In this document: positions 44,340-53,650 of the stretch, in pieces
How the letters are laid out: each line of letters opens with the position of its first letter
Numbering within the stretch: the first letter of the stretch is position 1
From: JBOGOC01 sp050747525
Lineage (GTDB): Bacteria; Acidobacteriota; Polarisedimenticolia; JACPZX01; DASXTC01
Length of the DNA: 64,000 nt
Assembly: GCA_050747525.1 (NCBI GenBank)
Contig: JBOGOC010000002.1
Span: 72,073-136,072 of the forward strand
Direction of reading: 5' to 3'
Translations under genes and position numbers: made by a program
Notes under the pieces: model-generated
The model's input: the letters and a program-made list of their open reading frames with translations, nothing else
Databases searched by the model: none
Told to the model about the DNA's origin: nothing

Positions 44340-45238
44340 TCGTGCTGCGCGAGGCCCTGCGCAGCCTCTGGCGGGCACGGGGGTCCAACCTGGTGACCGT
44401 GGGGATCATCGCCGCGGCGCTCGCCGTGCTGGGAGGGTTCCTGGTGCTGGTGGAGAACCTGCGCCCGCTCGCCGACGCCTGGGACCGCGTGCAGATCAAC
44501 GCCTATCTCGCGGACCGGGCCGTGAAGGGTTCCCCCGCCGAGGTGGAGCGCCTGGTGGAGAGCCTGCGCTCGGCCCCCGACGTGCGCGAGGTGCGCTACG
44601 TCAGCCGGGAGGAGGCCCTGGCCATCTTCCGGGAGGCCTTCCCCGACCTGGCGGGATCGGTCGCGTCCCTCTCCGAGAATCCCTTTCCCGCGTCGATTGA
44701 GGTGGCCCTGCGCGGGATGGGCGACGAGCGCCGGCGCCGGACGCGCGACCTGCTCCAGAGCCTGGCCGCGTCACCGCTGGTGGAAAGCGTGCAGGACAAC
44801 GACGAGGAGGCGCGGCGGGTGCTGGGAGTGCTGACCTTCGTCTCGCGCCTGGGGTTCGGGCTGGGCCTGGTGCTGGCGGCGGCCTCGGTGTTCATCATCT
44901 TCAACGTGATCCGGCTGACCATCGTGGCCCGGCGCGACGAGATCGCCATCATGCGCCTGGTGGGAGCCACGCCACGGTTCATCCGGGGCCCCTTCCTGGC
45001 GGAGGGGATGCTGCAGGGGGTCGGAGGCGCCCTGGCCGCGATGGCCCTGCTCTACGCGGGGCACCTCGCGCTGTCGGACTACGCGGCCCGCTCGAGCAAC
45101 CAGCTCGCGGCCACGCTGTCAGCCCGCTTCCTGCCCTGGCCCACCATCCTCTGGCTGGCCGCGGGAGGCCTGCTCATCGGCCTGGTCGGCAGCGCCCTCT
45201 CGCTGCGCCGCTTCCTCTCCGAAGCCACCACCACCTGA
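44336..45238 (+). CDS. ftsX: cell division protein FtsX
   Basis: A 300-residue permease-like protein with four transmembrane helices. The first (about residues 19-40) is followed by a periplasmic domain with NAYLADRAVKGSPAEVERL and VREVRYVSREEALAIF. Then come the FtsX core helices with LVLAAASVFIIFNVIRLTI and the cytoplasmic RRDEIAIMRLVGATPRFIRGPFLAEG. This last element is the family signature. It pairs with FtsE and probably controls a cell-wall hydrolase partner. No EnvC-type gene follows; the next gene is convergent. The intergenic 45239-45331 shows no clear hairpin terminator. Confidence 0.94.
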   Translation: MIVLREALRSLWRARGSNLVTVGIIAAALAVLGGFLVLVENLRPLADAWDRVQINAYLADRAVKGSPAEVERLVESLRSAPDVREVRYVSREEALAIFREAFPDLAGSVASLSENPFPASIEVALRGMGDERRRRTRDLLQSLAASPLVESVQDNDEEARRVLGVLTFVSRLGFGLGLVLAAASVFIIFNVIRLTIVARRDEIAIMRLVGATPRFIRGPFLAEGMLQGVGGALAAMALLYAGHLALSDYAARSSNQLAATLSARFLPWPTILWLAAGGLLIGLVGSALSLRRFLSEATTT

Positions 45239-45331
45239 CCCCGGCTCTTCGCTCTTCAAGGAGCGGTGTCGACCTCTTGCCAATCTGAACGATCGAGCGC
45301 CGGCCGCCCCCGACCGTACCGGGGTCGCCAG

Positions 45332-48300
45332 CTAGAACTGGTACCCGATGTAGAAGTCGGACGCCAGCGACGAGTCGTCCACCTCCACGATGGGACACTG
45401 CGTGGCGAAGGCCGTCGCGATATCGGCGAGGGTCTCCGAGGCGAGGAACGCATCCTCGCATGCCCTGTTGGTCTGCGTCTCTCCGTAGGGCAGGCGCCTC
45501 GAGAAATTCCAGTTCAGGTAGAAGTACCCCATCTGGAAGGAGAACCCGATGCCGAACGAAGCCCGCCCGTCGCGCAGCCGGTTCTCCTCGCTGTCGTACA
45601 GGTCGTAGTCGCGGAAGACTCCAATCTCCCGATCGTAATAGAACCCGTCCTGGGTCCAGGCGCTCCCCGCGTCGAAATAGACCACCCCGCGGATCTGGCG
45701 CAGCGAGCCGAAGGGGAACCTCAGCTCGTCCAGGAGCGGGAACCTGAACTCGATGTTGGTGAAGACCCCCTGATCCCCCACCAGCTCGCGGTACTGGAAT
45801 CCGCGGATCATGTCGTAGCCGCCGATCCCGAACAGCTCGGTCCCCTCCCCCACACCGATGTTGCCGAAGATGCGCCAGGCCAGCAGGGAGCGCTTCGTCA
45901 CGCGATGGTAGAACCGCGCGTCGAGCAGGTACTCCTGGTAGGTGCCCAGGCTCCCCGAAGCGGTGGGGGTGGTCCCCAGCGTGAGGTTGATCCGTTTGCC
46001 GTGCCAGGGGCCGAACTCCCTGAACCGTACGGTGTCGTGGATCCACGACGCCGCCACGAAGGCGGACGTCCCGCGCTGCGTCTCGGTGTTCAGGAGCCCG
46101 AACGTGACATCGGGCACGTTGGGATCGCGTGGGGGCGGGGGGGGCTCGTTCGGATCGAGAGAAGGATCCGGGGTGGTGTCGAACGTCGCGAAATTGGTGC
46201 TCACGATGTCGCGGTTCTGCACGCCGACGGTCCCCACCACGCGCGTGTAGGTGCTGAGCGGGTAGATCAGCCCTCCCCGGAGCCGGGTCGTGCGGTTGGA
46301 CTGCTCCTTCACGAAGTCGCCCGAAGAGGTCGGCAGGATCAGGAAGTCGCGATAGTCGCGGAAGCCCGCGAACCACTGGGTCCGCTTCTTCATGTTGACG
46401 TAGCCGGTGTCGATGTTGGTGAACGCCCCCACCGCCTGGGCGTTGACCCAGATGCGATGGTCTCCCAGCAGATCGGAGAAGATCAGATAGGCGTTGCCGA
46501 ACACGGTGCCGTCGCTGGCCACGCCCACCCCCACGTCCGGTGAGGTCTCGAGGTGGAACTCCTTCTTGGTGTAGGGCTGCTTCTCCGCCTCGTCCAGGGT
46601 GAGCTGCAGCGACGGCTTGAAGGGGACGATCTCGGCGGGCTCCTGGACCCGCTCTTCCGGCTTGATCACCTTGACCGGGTCGTGCGTCTCCACCTGGTAG
46701 AGGCGGTAACGGCCGCGCCAGTAGGCCGTGGACACCAGGCGCGTCTTGCCGTCCATCTCCGGGAGCTCGAAGGGCGTGAACATGCCGCTCACCACGTCGG
46801 TGTACTGGCGGACCTCTCCCGTCTCCAGATCCAGTGAGTAGATGTTGAAGATGCGGTGCTCCCCGGCATCCGAGGCGTAGTAGATCCGCTTCCCGTCGCG
46901 GGAGAACGATGGCTGCACGTCGCTCGTCTCTCCGAACGTCACCTGGGTCTTCTGCGACGGATCGTCGTACTCCATCAGGAAGACCTTCTCGTAGGCGTTG
47001 ATCCGCCGGTTGTACAGGATGGTCTTCCCGTCGGCCGACCAGGCCGGGTTGGAGTCGTTGAAGGTATCGTTGGTGATGTTGGTGAGGGTCTTTTTCTCCA
47101 GGTTGTACTCGAAGATGTCCACCTGGCCTTCCCGGTTGGCGGCGAAGGCGATGCGTTTGCCATCGGGGGAGAAGGCGGGCGACTCGGCCTCGTCCACGTC
47201 CAGCTCCACGTCGAGCACCTGCTTGCCGGTGACGGCGTTGTACAGCAGCAGGACGCGCCGGTTGGCGCGGCGGGCGAACACCGCCACCTCGTCCCCGCCG
47301 GGCGACCAGGACAGGTCGTTCTTCCCCTGGAAGATGGCCGCCGTGAGGTGGTCGTAGTCGAGCGTCAGCCCCTTGGTGAGGTTGCGGATCATCTCCCCGT
47401 CCTTGGCGTTGATGATGGCCACGTCCAGCTCTTCCGCCTTGGTGGTCATGATCGCGATCAGGTCACCGGACGGGGATAGGGCGGGAGAGAAGCTGAACAC
47501 GCCGGGCAGTTTGGTGCCGATCTCCGTCCCGTGGTCCTCGGGCTCGTTGCGCTCCAGCAGGAGCGGGACGTACTTCTTCATCAGGTACCGGCGGAACCTC
47601 CGGTCGAACTCGTCGGCGTCGGTGCCGAAGCTCTCCTTGATGGACTTCTCGATGCTGCCGGTGAGGAGCACCTTGCGGTACTCCGCCAGGAACGACCGGA
47701 TCCCCTCGGGGCCGAACTCCTGCTCGATGAAGTCGAAGGCCGCGTGCCCGAACCTGTAGGTGAGGAAGTTGAGGCCGTACACGCGGGTGATGGGCGGCAC
47801 CAGCCCGTTGACCACCGCGTCGCGGATGATCATCTGGTCGATGCTGTCCTCGTCACGGGCCATGAAGGAGGCCAGGCCTTCCATGAGCCACCCCGGGGGC
47901 CCTCCCCGGATGGCGCGGCCGGTCGAATCCTGGTAGAGGATGCTGTACTCGAAGATGTGGGTCAGCTCGTGGGCGATGAGCGCATAGAGCTTGTCGGCCG
48001 GCTGGTCGATGGGGACCACCATGCGCTTCTCCAGCGGCTCGGCGAAGGCGCCCACCGACTCGGGGATGAACTCGAGGGTGATGTTGGTCTGCTCGAAGTC
48101 GCCGTGGGTCTTGTAGTAGATGAGAGGGATGCGGAACTTGGGCTCGTGATCCAGCGACTCTTTAAGGTGCAGGAAGGCGCTCTCGGCGTAGGAGACCACC
48201 TGCTCGAGGAACGGCTCGGATTCTTTGTAGTAATAGACGTCGAAGTGGGGCGACTTGTACAGGCTCCATTCGAAGTCCTTGTAGATGACCTTGTTCTTGC

Positions 48301-48412
48301 CGAACCGCGGTCCGAACTGCGCCCGGGCCTCACCCGGAGCCATCAGGAGAGCCAGCAGGACCGTCAGCAGCATGGCCCCGAGCCGGGAAGTCGATCTCAT
48401 CAGCAGCGTCAC
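45332..48412 (-). CDS. fusion protein: peptidase MA-like domain, TolB-type beta-propeller, BamA-like beta-barrel
   Basis: A 1026-residue exported protein. After a signal peptide (about residues 10-31) there is a metallopeptidase-like domain with HELTHIFEY (H148, E149, H152) and the third ligand E178 in GWLMEGLAS. Residues about 305-590 hold PD40/TolB-type propeller blades (SPAFSPDGKRIAFAANREG, NPAWSADGKTILYNRR, QPSFSRDGKRIYYAS). The last 350 residues look like an Omp85/BamA-type barrel (GIGGYDMIRGFQYRELVGD, FFTNIEFRFPL-type strands, final F). The combination suggests a surface or outer-membrane-inserted peptidase. Two starts are possible, at 48412 and 48400; the first overlaps the upstream gene by ATGA. 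Confidence 0.87.
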   Translation of the reverse strand: MTLLMRSTSRLGAMLLTVLLALLMAPGEARAQFGPRFGKNKVIYKDFEWSLYKSPHFDVYYYKESEPFLEQVVSYAESAFLHLKESLDHEPKFRIPLIYYKTHGDFEQTNITLEFIPESVGAFAEPLEKRMVVPIDQPADKLYALIAHELTHIFEYSILYQDSTGRAIRGGPPGWLMEGLASFMARDEDSIDQMIIRDAVVNGLVPPITRVYGLNFLTYRFGHAAFDFIEQEFGPEGIRSFLAEYRKVLLTGSIEKSIKESFGTDADEFDRRFRRYLMKKYVPLLLERNEPEDHGTEIGTKLPGVFSFSPALSPSGDLIAIMTTKAEELDVAIINAKDGEMIRNLTKGLTLDYDHLTAAIFQGKNDLSWSPGGDEVAVFARRANRRVLLLYNAVTGKQVLDVELDVDEAESPAFSPDGKRIAFAANREGQVDIFEYNLEKKTLTNITNDTFNDSNPAWSADGKTILYNRRINAYEKVFLMEYDDPSQKTQVTFGETSDVQPSFSRDGKRIYYASDAGEHRIFNIYSLDLETGEVRQYTDVVSGMFTPFELPEMDGKTRLVSTAYWRGRYRLYQVETHDPVKVIKPEERVQEPAEIVPFKPSLQLTLDEAEKQPYTKKEFHLETSPDVGVGVASDGTVFGNAYLIFSDLLGDHRIWVNAQAVGAFTNIDTGYVNMKKRTQWFAGFRDYRDFLILPTSSGDFVKEQSNRTTRLRGGLIYPLSTYTRVVGTVGVQNRDIVSTNFATFDTTPDPSLDPNEPPPPPRDPNVPDVTFGLLNTETQRGTSAFVAASWIHDTVRFREFGPWHGKRINLTLGTTPTASGSLGTYQEYLLDARFYHRVTKRSLLAWRIFGNIGVGEGTELFGIGGYDMIRGFQYRELVGDQGVFTNIEFRFPLLDELRFPFGSLRQIRGVVYFDAGSAWTQDGFYYDREIGVFRDYDLYDSEENRLRDGRASFGIGFSFQMGYFYLNWNFSRRLPYGETQTNRACEDAFLASETLADIATAFATQCPIVEVDDSSLASDFYIGYQF

Positions 48413-49092
48413 TCCGTGAACAGGTGCCGCATCTCGACACGTGGCCTGGTTGTCAGAATGCCCAGGATACCCTCGCTCAGCCTGTCGAACACCTGGTGGA
48501 GCACGGTGAGGTCGTCGTTGAGCTTGCCGTCGAACATCATCTCCTCGTTGAAATGATCGTCGTACAGCAGCTCACCTGACGAGGCGCGGATGATGTAGAT
48601 GCCCAGACCCAGCTTGAACAGCTCCCGCTCGACCCATCGCGACCGCCGCATGCGCTGACCGGTCAGCTCGGAGACGACGTCCTCCTGCACGAACCCGGAG
48701 TGGTCCACCGCCGAGAAGTCCACCGTGCCCGCGAGAATGAGATCGGCGTTGAACCGCACGCCCAGCCGCTTCCAGTAGTCGGTGTTGCGAATCGCCTCCT
48801 CGATGGGCTGCTCGGGGAGCGGAGGCGCCTCCGCGTCCAGGACCTCGAGGCCGGTGTTCTTGCGGATCAGGGAACGCAGCAAGGTGTTGATCTCACGGGC
48901 CAGATCCACCTCCGGATGGTCGCCGGCCCTGAACCCGCCCACCAGCAGACGCTTCATCCCCGTGGTGTCCACCTTCTGCGGAGCGGGAAGCATCACCTGC
49001 ACTTCAACCGTCCCTGCCGGAAGAGGAAGCGCTCCGGCAACGCACACGGCCAGCGTCATGCCGGCCAGAACCCTGCCCGGCCTACGGGGCAT
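48409..49092 (-). CDS. exported CsgG/TolB-N-like protein
   Basis: A 227-residue protein with a signal peptide (about residues 1-27). The remainder begins with a strand-helix pattern KRLLVGGFRAGDHPEVDLAREINTLLRSLI that resembles the N-terminal fold of CsgG and TolB-like periplasmic proteins, followed by ADLILAGTVDFS. The match is at the pattern level only. There is no lipobox cysteine. It lies in the middle of a three-gene minus-strand unit, overlapping the TPR gene upstream by 11 nt and the peptidase/barrel fusion downstream by 4 nt, so all three may act together at the outer membrane. Confidence 0.72.
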   Translation of the reverse strand: MPRRPGRVLAGMTLAVCVAGALPLPAGTVEVQVMLPAPQKVDTTGMKRLLVGGFRAGDHPEVDLAREINTLLRSLIRKNTGLEVLDAEAPPLPEQPIEEAIRNTDYWKRLGVRFNADLILAGTVDFSAVDHSGFVQEDVVSELTGQRMRRSRWVERELFKLGLGIYIIRASSGELLYDDHFNEEMMFDGKLNDDLTVLHQVFDRLSEGILGILTTRPRVEMRHLFTE

Positions 49093-49459
49093 TCCCGGCG
49101 TTCCGCTGCGATGGGAGGATGGACCTGTAGAAACTCAGGAATCGATCGTAGTTCTGCCGTATCTTGCTGTCCTTGGGGGCCAGCTCCAGGGCCTTTTCGT
49201 AGGCCTCCCGGGCCGGACCGAACTGCCCCAGGCTCTCGCGCGCCACAGCCAGATTGTTGTAGGCACGTGCGTTGGCGCCGTCGGCCAGGATCGCCTTCTC
49301 GAAACGGAAGGCCGCCTCGTTCCAGGATCCCTTCATAGCGACCTTCACCCCGAATTCCATCTGCAGCCTCGAGAGGCTCTTCTGGACGGCCTGGACGGAA
49401 CCGGCGGGCGCCAGACAGAGCATGGCCGCGACGGCGGAGACGAGCAGGCGACGCGTCAA
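49082..49459 (-). CDS. small secreted TPR protein
   Basis: A protein of about 125 residues with a signal peptide (RRLLVSAVAAMLCLAPAGS) and two tetratricopeptide repeats (about residues 45-110: WNEAAFRFEKAILADGANAR, AYNNLAVARESLGQFGPARE, AYEKALELAPKD). I place the start at the TTG at 49459 because GAGGT lies 5 nt upstream and it begins just before the basic end of the signal peptide; an upstream ATG at 49534 would add 25 residues with no signal-like character. It is the first gene of the three-gene unit that ends with the peptidase/propeller/barrel fusion. Confidence 0.72.
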   Translation of the reverse strand: MTRRLLVSAVAAMLCLAPAGSVQAVQKSLSRLQMEFGVKVAMKGSWNEAAFRFEKAILADGANARAYNNLAVARESLGQFGPAREAYEKALELAPKDSKIRQNYDRFLSFYRSILPSQRNAGNAP

Positions 49460-49552
49460 CTCGGACCTCGATGAGGGCAATGGCGATTCCGCCGGGACCG
49501 GTCGAGTATAGTGCAGCCCTCCGCATACCTTCAACGAAGCTGCGCCCTGGCG

Positions 49553-50755
49553 TCATTGAACGGAAGAGGGGTTTCCGGCGTGATATCCTTCGCGCGCCAC
49601 CACGCGCACTCCGGGACGGTTCACCTTCACCACCAGCTTTCTGTATCCGGGGCGGTCGGGCGAGGTGGGCTCGAACCCCAGCACGTAGCGCGACCCCAGT
49701 GAATCGGCCAGCCGCGAGAAGGCGGTCTTGAGATCCCTCGTCCCCCTGGCCCGCACGAGCTCGCCGCCCGTGCGCTGCGCCATCTCCCTCAGGCTGGTCA
49801 GGTCCGCCGCCCCGAAGGCCACGGCGAACACGCTGACATCGGCGCGTTGCGCCGCCTCGATGGCGGTGCGCAGCCGGCCGACATCACCTTCGTACACCGT
49901 GTCCTGGCCGTCCGTGAAGAGAACCAGCACACGCGACCCGGCCCGGCGCGCGAGGTGACCCGAGCCGATGCGGAGCGCGTCGATCAGGGCGGTGCGCGTT
50001 CCCTCGGGCCGCACCTTGTTGACGGCGGAGATGACCGCCTGCCGGTCACCCGTGAAGTCTCTCTCCAGATAGACCTGGTCGTTGAACGACAGCAGCGACA
50101 CCGCGGCGCGCTCGGGCTGCGCGCGCACGAACTCGATCACCGCCCTCTGCGCCGACCAGAGCGAGCGCTCCATGCTCGCGCTGTTGTCCAGCGCGACCGC
50201 CAGCGAGAGCGACACCGCCTCGGACGAGAAGGTGGCGAGGGGCTGGCGGACGCCGTCCTCGTAGACTTCGAAGTCCTGAGCGCTCAGCCCGGTGACCAGC
50301 GGCCCGATCGCTCCATCCTTCGCCGCCTCCCGCACGATGGTGGGGACCAGCACCAGGTTGACCCCCACGCGTTCCTGATAGGGATGGGCCGTGGAAAGCA
50401 CCGAGAGGGTCACCTTGGCCCCGTCCCGGTCGACGGCCTCCACCGTCAGCCGCCTCGGCCGCGACTCATCCCCGAAATCGAGCTCCCAGGCGAAGGGGGG
50501 CTCGCCGTCGGCCCGCGGTGGAGAACCGTCCACGGAGAGGGTCATCCAGGCGATCCGGTCGTACGGCGTCCCGTCAGGGGCTTCGGCCACGGCGGCCACG
50601 CGGCACGGGCCGGCCAGGTAGAGGGGATCGGGGCTGGCGATCCGCAGCATGAAAACCTGCTGTGGCGGGGCCACCGGCTGGGGTGAAGCCGCAGCGGCCA
50701 GCAGGACCGGCAGGAGCAGCCAGGGGGCCTTGCGAACCGTGTGCGGGGACGGCAT
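49553..50755 (-). CDS. VWFA-related protein of acidobacterial type
   Basis: A 400-residue secreted protein. It has a signal peptide (about residues 1-25), a beta-rich N-terminal region with LSAQDFEVYEDGVRQPLATF, and a von Willebrand factor A domain with an intact MIDAS motif DNSAS, VSLLSFNDQVYL and LVLFTDGQDT. The NLVLVPTIVREAAK and DFEVYEDG elements are the signature of the VWFA-related group found in large numbers in Acidobacteriota, which supports the taxonomic reading. The role is probably protein or metal-dependent adhesion; the partner is unknown. It is divergent from aroA with an 81-bp gap. Confidence 0.9.
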   Translation of the reverse strand: MPSPHTVRKAPWLLLPVLLAAAASPQPVAPPQQVFMLRIASPDPLYLAGPCRVAAVAEAPDGTPYDRIAWMTLSVDGSPPRADGEPPFAWELDFGDESRPRRLTVEAVDRDGAKVTLSVLSTAHPYQERVGVNLVLVPTIVREAAKDGAIGPLVTGLSAQDFEVYEDGVRQPLATFSSEAVSLSLAVALDNSASMERSLWSAQRAVIEFVRAQPERAAVSLLSFNDQVYLERDFTGDRQAVISAVNKVRPEGTRTALIDALRIGSGHLARRAGSRVLVLFTDGQDTVYEGDVGRLRTAIEAAQRADVSVFAVAFGAADLTSLREMAQRTGGELVRARGTRDLKTAFSRLADSLGSRYVLGFEPTSPDRPGYRKLVVKVNRPGVRVVAREGYHAGNPSSVQ

Positions 50756-50767
50756 GTCAACCCCCAG

Positions 50768-50773
50768 TATAAT
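50768..50773 (+). promoter_or_regulatory. possible -10 element upstream of aroA
   Basis: TATAAT at 50768-50773 is a perfect -10 hexamer 63 bp before the aroA start, in the short gap between the divergent VWA and aroA genes. No good -35 hexamer stands at the usual distance, so it is weak evidence. The reverse strand reads TATACT here, so a VWA promoter could overlap. Confidence 0.3.
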
Positions 50774-50836
50774 TCCCTGGCGCCGGACGCCCAGGCGGGC
50801 CCGACGCCCCATCCCAGGCGGAGAAAACAGGCGAAC

Positions 50837-52108
50837 ATGCGGATCGAGCCGGGAGGCCCCGTGGACGCGGTGATTCAGGCGCCCCCCTCCAAGAGCCTCA
50901 CCATCCGGGCCCTGGCCGCGGCGGCCCTGGCCGATGGCCGATCCGCCCTGCGCGGGCCGCTGCGCGCCGACGACACGCGCGTCATGGCCGAAGCCCTGAG
51001 GACCCTGGGGATCCCGGTGTCCCTTCGTGGAGCCTCCTTCATCGTGGAGGGGCAGGCCGGGCGGATTCCCGCCGCCGGCGCGATGCTGGATCTGGGGCAC
51101 GCGGGGACGCCGCTGCGCCTGCTGACCGTCCTCTGCTGCCTGGGGCGGGGCCGCTTCGTCCTGGACGGCTCTCCGCGGATGCGGGAGAGGCCCGTGCAGG
51201 ATCTCCTGTCCGCATTGTCGGCTCTCGGCGTGACGATCCTGTCCCAGCGCGGGAACGGTTGTCCCCCGGTGGAGCTGGTGGCGTCGGGCTTTCCCGGGGG
51301 CAGGGTGTCGGTGCGCGGCGCGGCCTCGAGCCAGTACGTCTCGGCGCTTCTGATGGCGGCCCCCTGCGGACAGCGTGACCTGGAGCTGAGCCTGGACGGG
51401 CCCCTGGTCTCCCGCCCCTACGTCGATCTGACCCTCTCGGTGATGGAGGCCTTCGGCGTGAGCGTGCGGCGCGAGGAGCACCGCTGGTTCCAGGTGCCGG
51501 CCGGGCAGACCTACAGCCCCCGTGTCTACCCGGTGGAGGGGGACGCTTCGAGCGCGGCGTACTTCTGGGCGGCCGCCGCCATCACGCGAGGACTCGTGAG
51601 GGTGACCGGCATCCCCGAGGGATCGTCCCAGGCGGATCTGATGGTCCTGGGGCTCCTGGAGCGCATGGGGTGCCGGGTGGCGGCCACCGAGGACGGCATC
51701 GAAGTGATGGGAGGGCCCCTGCGCGGCATCGAGGCCGACCTGGGGGACGCCCCCGACCTGGGCCCCACCCTGGCCATGGTGGCCATGTTCGCCGAGGGAG
51801 CCACAACTCTGCGGGGCGTGTCCCATCTGCGCCTGAAAGAAAGCGACCGGCTGGAGGCCACGGCGGCCTGCGTGCGGGCCCTGGGGGCCGGCGCCGACGT
51901 GGGCACCGGCACGCTGACGGTGACCCCTCCCTCTTCGGGGCAGTCCGGGCTGCGGGGTGCCACGATCGATCCGCACGACGACCACCGCCTGGCGATGGCC
52001 TTCTCGGTGGCGGGCCTGGCGATCCCGGGCGTCACGATCCTGAACCCCGGGTGCGTGAGCAAATCCTGTCCCGACTTCTTCGAGCGTCTCGCCGTCCTGC
52101 GATCCTAA
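50837..52108 (+). CDS. aroA: 3-phosphoshikimate 1-carboxyvinyltransferase (EPSP synthase)
   Basis: Joins shikimate 3-phosphate and phosphoenolpyruvate in aromatic amino-acid synthesis. The 423-residue protein shows the two-domain inside-out fold motifs: APPSKSLTIRALAAAAL with the catalytic lysine, the LGHAGTPLRLLTVL motif (LGNAGTxxR in most), RMRERPVQDLL, EGDASSAAYFWAAA, RLKESDRLEATA and DPHDDHRLAMAF. The H replacing N in LGNAG is a mild departure that occurs in some class II-like enzymes. The ATG at 50837 lacks a strong ribosome binding site. The gene is monocistronic. Confidence 0.94.
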   Translation: MRIEPGGPVDAVIQAPPSKSLTIRALAAAALADGRSALRGPLRADDTRVMAEALRTLGIPVSLRGASFIVEGQAGRIPAAGAMLDLGHAGTPLRLLTVLCCLGRGRFVLDGSPRMRERPVQDLLSALSALGVTILSQRGNGCPPVELVASGFPGGRVSVRGAASSQYVSALLMAAPCGQRDLELSLDGPLVSRPYVDLTLSVMEAFGVSVRREEHRWFQVPAGQTYSPRVYPVEGDASSAAYFWAAAAITRGLVRVTGIPEGSSQADLMVLGLLERMGCRVAATEDGIEVMGGPLRGIEADLGDAPDLGPTLAMVAMFAEGATTLRGVSHLRLKESDRLEATAACVRALGAGADVGTGTLTVTPPSSGQSGLRGATIDPHDDHRLAMAFSVAGLAIPGVTILNPGCVSKSCPDFFERLAVLRS

Positions 52109-52141
52109 AAAAAACCCCGGAGGCCTGTCCGGCCTCCGGGG
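52107..52141 (-). terminator. rho-independent terminator of the porin gene
   Basis: A perfect 11-bp stem (CCCCGGAGGCC with GGCCTCCGGGG) around a 5-nt loop. On the minus strand it is followed by eight T residues, 30 nt after the porin stop. The A/T run overlaps the aroA stop codon, and the same hairpin could slow aroA transcription from the other side, but without a T run. Confidence 0.93.
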
Positions 52142-52171
52142 TCATCTGCTTCGAGTGCTGCGTGACTGGCT

Positions 52172-53650
52172 CTACCAGCGCGCTCTGACCTGGCCCCAGA
52201 TCCGGTAGGCCCCGTCCTCGCCAAATTCCTCTTCGCCGGGGATGGTGTCGAACGTGCTCTGGAAATCCTCCACCGCGTCGCCCGGGTTGAAGTAGGTGAC
52301 CGCCGTGTCGAACGAGAAGTTGTTCGTCATGGCGTACGTGTACCACAGGTCCAGCTCCTGCCCGATGCTGTCGTTCTCGCACTCCACACCCGTGAAAACG
52401 AGGCAGTCCGCTACGCTCGGCGTGATCTGGACGCCGGTCAGCGGCGAGAAGTTCGTGTCGTTCTCCTCGGCCTTGCTGAAGTCGTAGAACTGAACGCCGA
52501 AGATGTGCCGATCGTCCACGTTGATCTGGTACCCGGCGCTCAGCGAGATGACGTTGGTCACGTTCAGCAGGTCCATCAGGCCGAGCCGGTTGTGGAAGTC
52601 GGGGAACAGCGGCTGGTATGCCTCCAGTTCGTCCTCGGTGGGGTCGATGGGAATGCCGTCGTCGCCGCTGGCGTACACGCCCCCCACCCACACCTTCTGA
52701 TCCGTCTTGCCGCCGTGCCAGTTGAACCCGAAGGCCGCCTCCGCGACCTGGGCGCTCAGGTCGATGGCCTCGTCGAAGCAGACCCCCGTGGGGAAGGGGA
52801 AGGACGTATTGACGCAGGGCTGAACGTCCCCGGTCTGGATGGCGGCCTCGATGTTCCAGAGGAAGCCGGTCTCGCCGATCATCGTGCGTCCCCAGCGGCC
52901 GCCGATGGTGTAGATCTTGCCACGGTCCTGACCCGGGTCGATCGGGGGGCCGTTCTGGATCTGGTAAAAGATGTAGGCGGCCACGTCCTGCTTGTCGCCC
53001 TCGCCCACCATGGTGTTCCAGTGCACGCCGAGGGTGTTGTTGTCGGCGTCACCGACCGTGGGAGTGCCGAGGGTGAGGTTCAGCTCCGTGTTTTGGATCC
53101 AGAACACGTGCAGGCCCATGCTCTCCCAGTCCCAGCCGGCCATCACGGCGTCGTGCGAGATGCCGTTGTAGAATTCCAGGGCGCTGAACTGCAGGCCGCG
53201 GTCGAAGACGATCTCCATGCGGCCGAAGGTGAGGTCCGTGACCGAGTTGCCGATGTCCATGGCCTTGACGTAGCCCTGGTAGAGGGACACGTCGCCCCCG
53301 AACACCTCGGTCTCGTCGCCGAAGAGCGGATCGATCTCGCCGAAGATGCCGCCGCCGGCAACGCCGGCCGCCTGGAACTCGCCGAAGACCCAGATGTCCT
53401 TCCCCAGATCGCCCATCGCCGCCAGGCGCACGCGGTAGGGGAACAGGGAGAGACTGTCGTTGGTGTCCGTGTTGTCGATCGCCGCGTCGGTGTCGGTGAA
53501 GTCGGTGACGTTGTACCACCCCTCACCGCGGAACCGCACTTCGCCATGGATCGTGAACTTGTTGTCGGTGTCGTCGTCAGCTGCCTTCGCCAGGCTGCCC
53601 GCGGCCACAATGGCCACAAAGCCCAGCAGTAAGAGCCCGAATCGCTTCAT
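52172..53650 (-). CDS. outer-membrane porin, alginate-export family-like
   Basis: A 492-residue protein with a signal peptide (MKRFGLLLLGFVAIVAAGSLAKA). The rest is beta-barrel-like, with short alternating strands, many aromatic girdle residues, acidic loops and a terminal W. The start KFTIHGEVRFRGEGWYN, the middle LTFGRMEIVFDRGLQF and the end YRIWGQVRARW fit the alginate_exp-type porins (PF13372). Substrates in that family vary, so none can be named here. The ATG at 53650 has GGAGG nine nucleotides upstream. Its long upstream region holds several inverted repeats. Confidence 0.85.
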   Translation of the reverse strand: MKRFGLLLLGFVAIVAAGSLAKAADDDTDNKFTIHGEVRFRGEGWYNVTDFTDTDAAIDNTDTNDSLSLFPYRVRLAAMGDLGKDIWVFGEFQAAGVAGGGIFGEIDPLFGDETEVFGGDVSLYQGYVKAMDIGNSVTDLTFGRMEIVFDRGLQFSALEFYNGISHDAVMAGWDWESMGLHVFWIQNTELNLTLGTPTVGDADNNTLGVHWNTMVGEGDKQDVAAYIFYQIQNGPPIDPGQDRGKIYTIGGRWGRTMIGETGFLWNIEAAIQTGDVQPCVNTSFPFPTGVCFDEAIDLSAQVAEAAFGFNWHGGKTDQKVWVGGVYASGDDGIPIDPTEDELEAYQPLFPDFHNRLGLMDLLNVTNVISLSAGYQINVDDRHIFGVQFYDFSKAEENDTNFSPLTGVQITPSVADCLVFTGVECENDSIGQELDLWYTYAMTNNFSFDTAVTYFNPGDAVEDFQSTFDTIPGEEEFGEDGAYRIWGQVRARW

